Positions 1 to 7,189 are shown, numbered from the stretch's first letter. The stretch is 11,967 nucleotides of DNA from JARROD01 sp037384225 (GCA_037384225.1 JARROD010000122.1:1-11967), one strand, 5' to 3'. Notes: a model not told the origin generated them from the letters alone. A program made the numbers and translations.

Positions 1-2135
1 CCAAACTCGGTCTGGCGCGCCTGGAAGGGCTGCGTGGAAATATCGATAAAACCGAGGCACTGGTAGATCAAATATTGGCCGACCAGCCCAACCACCCAGA
101 CGCCTTGATACTCAAGGCCAGAGTGGCGCTGAACCAAAAAAGACTCGATGCCGCCGAAGCGCTGTTGACAGATGCGCTGGCCACCCTACCGGCAACAGAT
201 ATAGTGACTCCGACCAGATCCAGTGTTTTGAGGGTGCTGTCCGAGATTCTCACACGCCAGGGACGCAGCGCCGAGGCACTGGTGTATTCGCGTATACTCG
301 CGGACGCGTTTCCCGGGGCCCAGGAAATAGAAACAAAGCTCAAGGATGCCATTAAAGCCTACCGCGACGGCGATCTAGACCAGGCTGAATTCAGGCTTGT
401 CGATATCCTCAAACAGGTTCCAGGCCACGAATTCAGCGGTACTCTTTTGGGAATAGTCAACTACCTGCAGGGCGATATGGAAGGTGCGGAACAGTACTTC
501 GAAGCACACCTCGATGAAGAAACCGCTGATCCGCTCGTTAAACAGACCTTCGCCCTTACACAACTGCGGCTCAACCAGCCGCAGAAGGTGATCGATCTGA
601 TCGGCGAAGAAGCGCAGACCACCACAAATCCGGATATACTCGCACTATACGGTATCGCCGCCATTTCCGTCCCCGCCGACGATACTGAAACGCGGGAAAA
701 GGGTGTTGCGGCACTGAACAAGGCGCTGCAGTTACAACCGGAGAAATCCCGCCTGCATCTGATCCTGGCTCGTCACTATAACGCCGGCCCTACACCAGAT
801 CGCGACCGAGCACTGAAGGAAGTCAAAACCGCTTTCAACAACTCCCCCGAAGACCCCTATGTTCAATCGGCGCTGACCCAGCAACTGCTTGCCATGGACA
901 GAGAAAAGCAAGCTGAAGCGCATATTCAAGATGTGGTCAAGCGCTTCGGCGACCAGGCCAGCAGTCAACTGTTGGCAGGAACCTTTTACCTGAACACCAA
1001 TGCCCCTAAAACCGCCCGCAACCATTTTACCCGGGCAATCCAACTCGACTCGGGCTATATCAGGGCCTATCTGGGCCTGGCGGAGTCAGCCCTGGCCTTG
1101 AAACAATGGCAGACAGCACTGGACAACTACAACAAAGTCATTCAACTCGACCCCGAGCAGATTAAAGCCTACAAAGGTATTATCACCGTTTATGAACTGC
1201 AAAAAAGCAGTGAGGAGGGGCTCAAAAGAGTCATCGCCCTGGCCAACAGTGCCTCCGGCGCGACAGCGCCCCGGGCAGTGCTGGCCGAATATTACGCCCG
1301 TCACGGCGACACGGCCGCCGCTCTGAAACACTTCGAAACGATCAAAGATAGCAGCGATAAAAACTATATAAACCGTCTCGGCGGTAAAATATACTTGGAA
1401 AAAGGACGTCGCTTATTAGTGCAAAAAGATTACAACGGTGCCCGCCAAGCGCTGGTCACCACACTGGAATATGTCCCCAATAATGTCCGTGTACTTACTC
1501 TTTTGACCCACATAGAAATCGAAGCCGAACAATATGCCGAGGCACAAAAAATTATCAATCAGATAGCGGGTCTCGGTTCTGCCACACCGCTTGCCGACAC
1601 ACTCAGCGGCGAGTTGGCGATGGCCCAGGGGCAATACAAAAAGGCCATAGATACCCTGCGTCGGGCCTGGTCCAATAACACTAGCGACGTTATCGCCAGC
1701 AAGCTGTATTCCGCATTAAAAAAATCCAGTACGGAAAAAGAGTCGGTTGCTTTTCTTGATCAATGGCAGGCCGCACTTCCCGGCAGCCTGCAGGCCAAGA
1801 CTACACGCGCAAATTTACTTCAGACTCAAGGCAAATTCAAAGAGTCCGCTAAATTATACGAAGATGTTTTGACCAAATCACCAAATTCAGTCATAACCCT
1901 CAATAATCTAGCCTGGACCTACGACCAACTCGGCGATAAACGTGCGATGGATACCGCTAAACGAGCCTATGAACTGGCGCCGACCCTAGCCGGCGTCGTG
2001 GACACCTATGGCTGGATACTGGTACAAAACAACCAATTTGAGAATGGGATCGAGCTTTTGGAAAAAGCCGTGGCACTGGCACCAGAAAATGAAGAAATTC
2101 AGCAACACCTGGAATCTGCCAAAAAATCTCAATAA
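1..2135 (+). CDS. prsT: PrsT-like TPR-repeat protein of the PEP-CTERM/EPS system (5' truncated by window edge)
   Basis: The frame is open from base 3 to the TAA at 2133-2135, giving about 710 visible residues; the true start lies upstream, and TTG 75 is only an internal codon. The visible protein is almost entirely tetratricopeptide repeats, helical pairs with alternating small and aromatic positions. Clear examples are AYLGLAESALALKQWQTALD followed by a DNYNKVIQLDPEQ helix, and late repeats containing LNNLAWTYDQLGD and DTYGWILVQNNQ. Family knowledge: PEP-CTERM-system TPR lipoproteins (PrsT) are roughly 900 residues long, with an N-terminal lipobox and dozens of TPRs. They sit beside exosortase and EPS genes and are thought to serve envelope assembly. 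The assignment rests on the repeat architecture plus the PEP-CTERM gene 277 bp downstream and the EPS transferases beyond. The N-terminal lipobox cannot be seen here. A generic large TPR protein is the alternative. Confidence 0.8.
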   Translation, partial: KLGLARLEGLRGNIDKTEALVDQILADQPNHPDALILKARVALNQKRLDAAEALLTDALATLPATDIVTPTRSSVLRVLSEILTRQGRSAEALVYSRILADAFPGAQEIETKLKDAIKAYRDGDLDQAEFRLVDILKQVPGHEFSGTLLGIVNYLQGDMEGAEQYFEAHLDEETADPLVKQTFALTQLRLNQPQKVIDLIGEEAQTTTNPDILALYGIAAISVPADDTETREKGVAALNKALQLQPEKSRLHLILARHYNAGPTPDRDRALKEVKTAFNNSPEDPYVQSALTQQLLAMDREKQAEAHIQDVVKRFGDQASSQLLAGTFYLNTNAPKTARNHFTRAIQLDSGYIRAYLGLAESALALKQWQTALDNYNKVIQLDPEQIKAYKGIITVYELQKSSEEGLKRVIALANSASGATAPRAVLAEYYARHGDTAAALKHFETIKDSSDKNYINRLGGKIYLEKGRRLLVQKDYNGARQALVTTLEYVPNNVRVLTLLTHIEIEAEQYAEAQKIINQIAGLGSATPLADTLSGELAMAQGQYKKAIDTLRRAWSNNTSDVIASKLYSALKKSSTEKESVAFLDQWQAALPGSLQAKTTRANLLQTQGKFKESAKLYEDVLTKSPNSVITLNNLAWTYDQLGDKRAMDTAKRAYELAPTLAGVVDTYGWILVQNNQFENGIELLEKAVALAPENEEIQQHLESAKKSQ

Positions 2136-2239
2136 AAGTCATTAAGTGGCATGGACGCCAGCCTTTCCACCCGGCACATAAGCTGTCGGAATAAATTACG
2201 GTCCGTTTTATAACATATCATCAAAAACCTCATAAGCAT

Positions 2240-2262
2240 TTGATAAACAACCAGTTTATCAA
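2240..2262. promoter_or_regulatory. Perfect 9-bp inverted repeat next to the sigma-54 promoter
   Basis: TTGATAAAC, a 5-nt spacer AACCA, then GTTTATCAA: the arms are perfectly complementary. The dyad ends 2 bp before the -24 element of the promoter at 2265. It could be a regulator site, possibly an operator overlapping polymerase. Sigma-54 activator sites usually lie farther upstream, so an activator role is less obvious. It could also fold as an AT-rich hairpin after prsT, but no T-tract follows. Confidence 0.5.
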
Positions 2263-2264
2263 CA

Positions 2265-2280
2265 TGGCACCACTTTTGCT
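2265..2280 (+). promoter_or_regulatory. Sigma-54 (RpoN) promoter of the PEP-CTERM gene
   Basis: TGGCACCACTTTTGCT matches the consensus TGGCACG-N4-TTGCW at every position except one (C for G after TGGCAC), with the obligatory GG-10-GC spacing. Transcription would begin around 2291, giving a leader of about 120 nt before the ATG at 2413. Family knowledge: PEP-CTERM genes are often under the PrsK/PrsR two-component pair, PrsR being a sigma-54 activator. The placement in front of a PEP-CTERM gene therefore fits both motif and biology. Confidence 0.8.
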
Positions 2281-2291
2281 AATTTGGCATA

Positions 2292-2412
2292 CATAACCTT
2301 TTTGGCGTGATGTGACGCACAAAATCTCCCCCTCACAGGCGATACTAAATTGTCCCCACTGACAATCTGGGAGCAAAAGGGGTATTAACACTATTTTCTA
2401 CTTGAGGAATAA
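2292..2412 (+). other. Leader region of the PEP-CTERM mRNA with small hairpins
   Basis: This is the predicted 5' UTR downstream of the sigma-54 promoter. It contains a perfect 6-bp hairpin, ATTGTC-CCCACT-GACAAT (2349-2366). TGAGGA at 2403-2408 is a good ribosome-binding site 4 nt before ATG 2413. No open reading frame of interest is seen. Confidence 0.4.
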
Positions 2413-2955
2413 ATGATGATAAAGAAGTTTGTATTTACAATCGCCATAATGCTCGCTTCCTGGCAGAGTTCTGCGAGCTTTATTGAAGGGCAGATTGATT
2501 TTACCGGCAGTGCCATTTTAACCCTCAATAACAGTGGAACCGCCGTTTCTCAAATTGAAGTCATCGAAGCCGAGGTAGAACTAGCCACTGGAGACTACAG
2601 CAATGCCGGTGTTATGGCCGGCGACACCACCACTTTCGCTGATCCGTTGGATCTAAACTCTACCCCCATTAATGCGCTGTGGAGCGTTGGTGGTTTCAGT
2701 TTTGACCTGGTCAACCTGCTGGTAAACACCGTTATCGAACTTCCCCTCAGCTACGATATAGCTGCCGTACAGGGCAATGGAGTAATCCACCACGACAGCT
2801 TTGAGGACACCCTGGGAAGCTGGACATTTACCACCCAGACGAACGGCAATCTGCAGCGCTTCTCATTCTCCTCCACTGTGCCCGAACCCTCAGCCATGCT
2901 GCTACTCAGCCTCGGTCTGTTTGGGTTAATGATGATCCGTCGCAGAGCCAGGTAA
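2413..2955 (+). CDS. Small PEP-CTERM sorting-domain secreted protein
   Basis: This is a 180-residue protein with tripartite ends. Residues 1-22 form a signal peptide (two lysines at positions 4-5, a hydrophobic core, cleavage near SSA-SF). The C-terminus from about residue 156 is a textbook PEP-CTERM tail: VPEPS, a hydrophobic helix (AMLLLSLGLFGLMMI), then RRRAR. Family knowledge: an exosortase cleaves at or near the PEP motif, and the protein is then glycosylated or anchored with the exopolysaccharide. The mature part (about 23-155) is acidic, rich in Ser, Thr and Asn, with no cysteine. It is probably beta-rich and has no domain I can name. The ATG at 2413 is chosen for its signal peptide and the upstream TGAGGA. 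The gene has its own sigma-54 promoter and terminator, so it is a single-gene unit. Its precise role is unknown. Confidence 0.88.
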   Translation: MMIKKFVFTIAIMLASWQSSASFIEGQIDFTGSAILTLNNSGTAVSQIEVIEAEVELATGDYSNAGVMAGDTTTFADPLDLNSTPINALWSVGGFSFDLVNLLVNTVIELPLSYDIAAVQGNGVIHHDSFEDTLGSWTFTTQTNGNLQRFSFSSTVPEPSAMLLLSLGLFGLMMIRRRAR

Positions 2956-2979
2956 CCAGATACAGGCATAACAAAGGAT

Positions 2980-3006
2980 AAAGCCCAGTCATCGGCCGGG
3001 CTTTTT
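2980..3006 (+). terminator. Rho-independent terminator after the PEP-CTERM gene
   Basis: AAAGCCC (2980-2986) pairs perfectly with GGGCTTT (2998-3004) across an 11-nt loop, and the T-run continues to 3006. It begins 24 nt after the stop codon, which separates the PEP-CTERM transcript from the downstream EPS genes. Confidence 0.8.
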
Positions 3007-3353
3007 AATTTTTGAGCCCATTTATACCCCTCCTCACATGGGGCCTGCCATGCAGCGTCGTCGCGCCCCCTGCTATTAAAAGAAGGGGGAACAAAAATTG
3101 ACGCACTCTGCACACCTAAATCTCAAACGCTTTGGGTATACTTACAAATTCAGGACCTGTATAAAAGTACCAGCCCCCTAAAGTAGAACCCTCTCAACCG
3201 GAAAAACTACACACCAGCGTACACTGTGTCGCGAGGTTGTAACAAGACCCGGAAAAAAGTGAGTAAAACTATCGACAAGCGTTATACTGCCTGTTTTAAT
3301 TTCGATCCGCGACCAGTCCAGCAAGAGAGAACTCACGCAAAGAGCAAAATAAT
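3007..3353. other. Intergenic region upstream of the EPS sugar transferase
   Basis: About 350 bp with no convincing gene on either strand. A 6-bp hairpin CCCCCT/AGGGGG lies at 3066-3089. Two TATACT boxes (3136-3141 and 3281-3286) could be -10 elements, but neither has a good -35 at the right distance. The promoter of the EPS genes is presumably here but cannot be fixed by eye. Confidence 0.35.
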
Positions 3354-3533
3354 ATGGTAACCCAGGACTCAAAAGACGTCGGGCGTTTGTTATGCATTCT
3401 CGATGCGCTTACCGTGACTTTGATCTATATAATGGCTTACGAATTGCAGACCAGTCTGTCTCCTTACGGGCCGGCCAACCCCCAGTCACACCTTGTACTG
3501 ATGCCTTTTATTGTCGTGGCCTTCTGCTGGTGA
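3354..3533 (+). pseudogene. 5' fragment of the sugar transferase ending in an in-frame TGA
   Basis: ATG 3354, with a weak AAAGAG 9 nt upstream, opens a frame that runs 59 codons and stops at TGA 3531-3533, in phase with the 410-codon frame that follows. The peptide (MVTQDSKDVGRLLCILDALT, continuing to PFIVVAFCW before the stop) contains two hydrophobic stretches. It looks like the first two membrane helices of this transferase family. Reading through the TGA gives a protein of about 470 residues, the usual size of WcaJ-type enzymes. The likely original reading is Trp-Trp-Leu, with TGG changed to TGA. The fragment is either a real nonsense mutation or a base-call error. Confidence 0.75.
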
Positions 3534-4766
3534 TTGTCTTACGCAGGCGCTTACCGCCGCTTTCGAATCTCTGTATTCACCCACGCCTGGATGGTAGCCA
3601 GCGGGTTGATTTTTGCCATTGGCCTATTGCTGACCGTACTTTTTTTATTACAGGAAAAATGGTTAAGCCGACTGGTTATTCTTATATTTTCCACAACCGT
3701 ATTCATCGTGGTTACGGCATTAAGGGCTCTACTAACCTGGTGGTACTTTAATAAAAGCAGGGACCCCGCCTACCGAATTCCCAGAGTGCTGATTATCGGT
3801 TCCGGCGAGCGGGCATCGAAAGTCGCCGACTCTTTATTGAAATACTCAGAGTGGGGCGTAGAATTTGTCGGTTTTTTGGACACAAACCCAGAGAGAGTCG
3901 GCAAGGAACTTCCACCCTCTAAAGTGATAGGCACCGTCTCCAATATTGCAGAAATCCTCAAAAACAATGTTGTGGATGAAGTTATCATTGCCGTGCCACG
4001 CTCGATGATCGGGGAAATGGCTCAGATATTTGCCACCTGCGAAGAAGAAGGCGTAAAACTCAGGCTTATGGCCGATATTTACGATTTCAGGGTCGCCCGC
4101 ACCCAACTCGAACTCCTCGGCAGTACCCCTCTGTTGAGCTTCGAACCCGTTGCTCAGGATTCTCTGCAATTGCTGGCAAAACGTCTGTTCGATATTTGTG
4201 CGGTACTTTTATCCATGCCGTTAGTCTTGCCTTTGATTATTTTTACGGCAATCGCCGTAAAGCTCGACTCACCCGGCCCGATATTTTTCGTACAGCAGCG
4301 AGTGGGCTTGAGAAAGCGCATTTTTCCCATGTTTAAATTTCGCTCCATGCATATCGGCAGCGAAGAAAAGCTTAAAGAGATCGAACACCTCAACGAAGCC
4401 AAAGGCCCCATTTTCAAAATCACAAACGACCCTCGTGTTACCCGCGTAGGAAAATTTATCCGCAAAACCAGTATCGATGAAATTCCCCAACTGCTGAATG
4501 TTTTGTTGGGGCACATGAGCCTGGTAGGCCCACGCCCTATGTCGGTCAGAGACGTCAATTTATTTGACAAGTCTGTGCAACGAAAACGGTTTAGTGTAAT
4601 ACCTGGACTCACCTGTTTATGGCAGATTTCCGGCCGCAGCAATCTACCATTTGAAAAATGGTTGGAACTGGATCTAACTTATGTAGACCATTGGTCATTC
4701 AGATTAGATATGGAGATTTTATTCAAAACCATTCCGGTTATTCTGAAGGGAGAGGGCGCGGTGTAG
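3534..4766 (+). CDS. Undecaprenyl-phosphate sugar-1-phosphate transferase (WcaJ-type), N-terminally interrupted
   Basis: It transfers a sugar 1-phosphate from a nucleotide sugar to undecaprenyl phosphate at the inner membrane, the first step of EPS repeat-unit assembly. Numbered from TTG 3534 (410 residues): membrane helices at about 13-38 and 44-70; a Rossmann-like CoA-binding domain beginning IIGSGERA at 87-94; then the catalytic bacterial sugar transferase domain from about 212 to the end. The latter has a membrane-embedded hairpin (217-243), KFRSM (268-272), the Asp-Glu catalytic pair in TSIDEIPQ (D315, E316), SLVGPRP (329-335) and PGLTCLWQISGR (357-368). The start is doubtful: TTG 3534 directly follows the TGA and has no ribosome-binding site of its own, so expression would need reinitiation or readthrough. 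The catalytic domain is intact, and single-domain relatives such as PglC act without the N-terminal part. The sugar is not predictable from sequence; glucose is common in this class. Confidence 0.82.
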   Translation: MSYAGAYRRFRISVFTHAWMVASGLIFAIGLLLTVLFLLQEKWLSRLVILIFSTTVFIVVTALRALLTWWYFNKSRDPAYRIPRVLIIGSGERASKVADSLLKYSEWGVEFVGFLDTNPERVGKELPPSKVIGTVSNIAEILKNNVVDEVIIAVPRSMIGEMAQIFATCEEEGVKLRLMADIYDFRVARTQLELLGSTPLLSFEPVAQDSLQLLAKRLFDICAVLLSMPLVLPLIIFTAIAVKLDSPGPIFFVQQRVGLRKRIFPMFKFRSMHIGSEEKLKEIEHLNEAKGPIFKITNDPRVTRVGKFIRKTSIDEIPQLLNVLLGHMSLVGPRPMSVRDVNLFDKSVQRKRFSVIPGLTCLWQISGRSNLPFEKWLELDLTYVDHWSFRLDMEILFKTIPVILKGEGAV

Positions 4767-4844
4767 CGCTGTCAAAAATAGCTCTCCTATGCAAAAGTTA
4801 TTTTACGCACGACTTTATTTTTGGCCAAGCCCAGAGAATTAACA

Positions 4845-5615
4845 ATGACGGATGCACTTACGACTGCCTCGGTTCTCAACGTACCCATTCACAGGCTGAC
4901 GCTGGAACAGGCTCTCGATAAAATCGATACAACCATCCAGAGGCGCAAACATCTTCATATAGGTGTCGTGAACGCAGCCAAAATGGTCAATATGCGCCGC
5001 GATCAACTGTTGCGCGAAGATGTGCTTTCATCCGACCTGATTCTCGCCGACGGCGCATCGGTTGTCTGGGCCAGCCGCGTTCTGGGCGATCCGCTGCCGG
5101 AGCGGGTCGCCGGCATTGACCTTATGTACGGCATGCTCGAGCGGAGCAACCAACATAAATACAGAGTCTACTGTTTTGGCGCCAACGAAGAAATTTCACA
5201 GGAAGTCGAAAAGCAAATCGAGCACAACTATCCCAATGCCATCGTTGCCGGCAGAAGAAATGGATACTTCAAACCGGAAGAGGAAGCAGCCATCGCCGAA
5301 GACATTGCCAACGCTAAACCGGACATCCTGTTTGTCGCCATCACCTCGCCGAAAAAAGAAAATTTTATGGCCAAGTGGGGTAAAAAAATGAACGTGCCGA
5401 TCGTGCATGGCGTCGGGGGCTCGTTTGATGTCATGGCAGGTAAGGTACAGCGGGCACCGGAAATATGGCAGCGCCTGGGCCTGGAGTGGTTTTACAGGAT
5501 GAAACAGGAACCCGGTAGGCTGTGGAAACGTTATCTTACGACTAATACAATTTTTTGCTGGATGGTAATAAAAGCTCTATTTAGCCGCAAGACCACCGCC
5601 GGCTCCGGTTCCTAG
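4845..5615 (+). CDS. WecG/TagA/CpsF family glycosyltransferase
   Basis: A 256-residue GT26 enzyme that adds the second sugar, typically N-acetylmannosamine or its uronate, to a polyprenyl-diphosphate-linked acceptor on the cytoplasmic face of the membrane. Diagnostic blocks are VVNAAKMV (41-48) and ADGASVVWASRVLG with its catalytic-type Asp69 (68-81). LPERVAGIDL follows with Arg87 (84-93), then FGANEE (111-116), AITSPKKE (165-172) and HGVGGSFDVMAGKVQRAPEI (188-207). The basic tail WFYRMKQEPGRLWKRYL (215-231) fits the membrane-contacting appendage of TagA. ATG 4845 with AGAGA 7 nt upstream is preferred over the in-frame TTG at 4821, which has no such site. It follows the sugar transferase by 78 bp on the same strand, so the pair likely forms one EPS transcription unit. 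Donor and acceptor specificity cannot be told. Confidence 0.87.
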   Translation: MTDALTTASVLNVPIHRLTLEQALDKIDTTIQRRKHLHIGVVNAAKMVNMRRDQLLREDVLSSDLILADGASVVWASRVLGDPLPERVAGIDLMYGMLERSNQHKYRVYCFGANEEISQEVEKQIEHNYPNAIVAGRRNGYFKPEEEAAIAEDIANAKPDILFVAITSPKKENFMAKWGKKMNVPIVHGVGGSFDVMAGKVQRAPEIWQRLGLEWFYRMKQEPGRLWKRYLTTNTIFCWMVIKALFSRKTTAGSGS

Positions 5616-5616
5616 A

Positions 5617-5636
5617 GCCACGACCCTAGTCGTGGC
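5617..5636 (+). terminator. Perfect hairpin directly after the glycosyltransferase stop
   Basis: GCCACGAC-CCTA-GTCGTGGC is a flawless 8-bp stem starting 2 nt after the TAG stop. There is no T-run on either side, so intrinsic termination is not assured. It may stabilise the mRNA 3' end or work with the second hairpin at 5692-5724. Confidence 0.45.
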
Positions 5637-5691
5637 GCATTATGCCGAAGCACTCCACTTACCTGCGCCCCAAAACTTCAATAATTAAGCA

Positions 5692-5724
5692 ATTCTGGAC
5701 GCGACTCGGAAACGCGCCCAGAAT
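5692..5724 (-). terminator. Hairpin downstream of tRNA-Leu, probable convergent terminator
   Basis: A 12-bp stem with one G-U wobble: ATTCTGGACGCG (5692-5703) pairs with CGCGCCCAGAAT (5713-5724) around a 9-nt loop. On the minus strand it lies 18 nt past the tRNA 3' end and is followed by TTGCTTAATT, a modest T-rich run. It probably ends the secG-tRNA transcript and may also stop the converging EPS transcript. Confidence 0.55.
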
Positions 5725-5742
5725 GACGCAGCAAACTGTATT

Positions 5743-5827
5743 TGGTGCCCAAGGCCGGACTTGAACCGGCACGGCTTACGCCACTACCCCCTCAAGATAG
5801 CGTGTCTACCAATTCCACCACTTGGGC
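5743..5827 (-). tRNA. leuT: tRNA-Leu, anticodon GAG
   Basis: An 85-nt class II tRNA with an encoded CCA end. The acceptor GCCCAAG pairs perfectly with CTTGGGC, followed by discriminator A and CCA. The D-loop contains GTGGTGGAATTGGTAGACACG, the leucine-type pattern. The anticodon stem CTATC/GGTAG closes a loop with GAG at positions 34-36, and there is a long variable arm (TGGCGTAAGCCG). The T-arm ends GCCGGTTCAAGTCCGGC. It reads CUC and CUU codons. It begins 30 nt after secG, which matches the common secG-tRNA-Leu linkage, so it is probably processed from the secG transcript. The symbol is a general one, as numbering differs between species. Confidence 0.95.
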
Positions 5828-5857
5828 AAAAACTTTAATTTAGCGTTTCAACGCCGT

Positions 5858-6304
5858 TTATTGCTGCGGTTGTGCAGGACTTTCCTCCTCGACCGAGGGA
5901 ATATCACTATCACCGGCAGCATCCTCCGTTGAATCGTCAACGGTGGGCATATCATTGGATTGTTCCGCTTCGACGTCATTTACAACAGGAACATCGGAGT
6001 CTGGTTCTTCTTCCACAGGCTTATCCATAGATTTCTGCAGCGTTGGTATTCCCACCTGGGAGGCCACCGTGGCATTCTGCTTGGCTACCACCGCCAAACC
6101 AAAGCTGGTGGAAAAAAACAGAAGCGCCAAAATAGCCGTTGTGCGGGTGAAAAAATTACCCCCACCCGAACTTCCGAATACCGTTTGCGACGCGCCTGCA
6201 CCAAACGACGCCCCCATTTCGGCCCCCTTGCCCTGCTGCAAAAGGATCAGTCCAATGATGGATAACGCCGTTAATACATGAACGACTAAGATTAACTTTT
6301 CCAC
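5858..6304 (-). CDS. secG: Protein translocase subunit SecG
   Basis: SecG is the auxiliary membrane subunit of the SecYEG channel and assists SecA-driven export. In the 148-residue form, helix 1 is about 3-22 (LILVVHVLTALSIIGLILLQ). The signature LLQQGKGAEMGASFGAG-SQTVFG loop spans 21-44, and helix 2 is about 54-74. The GTG at 6304 is preferred over the upstream in-frame TTG at 6340: it starts the family-typical MEKLILVVHVL and has a GTAGAG site about 9 nt upstream, whereas the TTG lies inside a strong hairpin. The tail from about residue 95 is a long acidic extension rich in Asp, Glu, Pro and Ser, making the protein longer than E. coli SecG (110). It carries three similar motifs, SDVPVVND, NDMPTVDD and SDIPSVEE. 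It follows tpiA in the conserved order. Confidence 0.93.
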   Translation of the reverse strand: MEKLILVVHVLTALSIIGLILLQQGKGAEMGASFGAGASQTVFGSSGGGNFFTRTTAILALLFFSTSFGLAVVAKQNATVASQVGIPTLQKSMDKPVEEEPDSDVPVVNDVEAEQSNDMPTVDDSTEDAAGDSDIPSVEEESPAQPQQ

Positions 6305-6324
6305 AATAATGTACTCTACTCTGT

Positions 6325-6360
6325 AGGCGCTTAAGCGCAATAGGCGTTTAAGCGCTTTTT
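6325..6360. other. Strong hairpin between tpiA and secG
   Basis: GCGCTTAAGCGC (6327-6338, itself a palindrome) pairs with GCGTTTAAGCGC (6344-6355), a 12-bp stem with one wobble and loop AATAG. A T5 run follows on the plus strand, where no gene needs a terminator. On the minus-strand tpiA-secG transcript it sits about 21 nt upstream of the secG start and could affect stability or relative expression. Confidence 0.5.
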
Positions 6361-6383
6361 ATCTGGCGGCACCCGGAATTGTC

Positions 6384-7124
6384 CTATTCCGCAGCCTGAC
6401 AGATTTTCATAAATTCTTCCGCGATCAGTGACGCTCCACCCACCAGAGCGCCATCTATATCACTCTGCCTAAATAAACCCGGAGCATTGCCGGCCTTTAC
6501 ACTGCCGCCATATAAAATCCTCACTCCCACTCCCACTTCACCGAGCTGTTCGCGGATAAAGGAGTGAACCTCCTGTGCCTGCTCTGGTGTCGCGGTGCGG
6601 CCCGTACCTATCGCCCATACAGGTTCGTAGGCAATAACCGCTTTGGTAAATGCGTCGCGCCCGACCAGGTCAATAACCGCCCTTAACTGCTGACCAATCA
6701 CGTCCATAGTTTCACCGGCATCGAATTCGGCCGCGGTTTCTCCAATACAGAGAATCGGTACCAACTTCGCATTTTGCGTCGCTGCAAACTTCTTCGCTAC
6801 CAATTCATTGGTTTCAAAATGATACTCACGACGTTCGGAATGCCCAACGATAACAAAGTGACAGTCCATATCGGCCAGCATATCACCGGAAACTTCACCC
6901 GTATAGGCACCCTCTGCATGGGCACTGATGTCCTGAACACCAATACCAATATTAGAACCGGCTAGTTCTTCAACCAGCTGCTGCAGATAGACATAAGGTG
7001 CACAAACCGCGACCTCTGCCTGGTGCACTCCCTGCCAGCGGGCGAGTAGTTCGCTCAGCAGCACAGCATTCTGGCTGCGGGAACCATTCATTTTCCAGTT
7101 ACCGACTATCAGAGGACGACGCAT
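6384..7124 (-). CDS. tpiA: Triosephosphate isomerase
   Basis: A cytosolic homodimeric TIM barrel interconverting dihydroxyacetone phosphate and glyceraldehyde 3-phosphate in glycolysis and gluconeogenesis. At 246 residues it is normal length. All active-site elements are present: Asn9 and Lys11 in GNWKMNGS; His95 in VIVGHSERR; the general base Glu167 in AYEPVWAIGTG; and the phosphate-binding YGGSV and GALVGGASL loops near the C-terminus. The ATG at 7124 is supported by the family-typical N-terminus MRRPLIVGNWKMN. It lies 166 bp after glmM and 80 bp before secG on the same strand; the wider glmM gap carries a candidate promoter. Nothing in the gene looks damaged. Confidence 0.97.
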   Translation of the reverse strand: MRRPLIVGNWKMNGSRSQNAVLLSELLARWQGVHQAEVAVCAPYVYLQQLVEELAGSNIGIGVQDISAHAEGAYTGEVSGDMLADMDCHFVIVGHSERREYHFETNELVAKKFAATQNAKLVPILCIGETAAEFDAGETMDVIGQQLRAVIDLVGRDAFTKAVIAYEPVWAIGTGRTATPEQAQEVHSFIREQLGEVGVGVRILYGGSVKAGNAPGLFRQSDIDGALVGGASLIAEEFMKICQAAE

Positions 7125-7189
7125 TGGAAGCCTTACTCTATCCGTTTCGTTCTAATACCTACCAAGAGCCCCTCGCGAAGCGGGCGCCA

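Noticed and set aside
2240..2262. The dyad as the prsT terminator
   Set aside because: The stem is AT-rich and followed by CATGGCAC with no T-run; its position against the promoter favours a regulatory site.
3039..3054. Second sigma-54-like site upstream of the EPS genes
   Set aside because: GG-10-GC spacing exists (TGGGGCCTGCCATGCA), but most flanking consensus positions fail and it lies 300 bp from the gene.
3531..3533. TGA read as selenocysteine or a reassigned codon
   Set aside because: Other genes here end with TGA, no redox role exists for this site in the family, and Trp is the natural residue one base change away.
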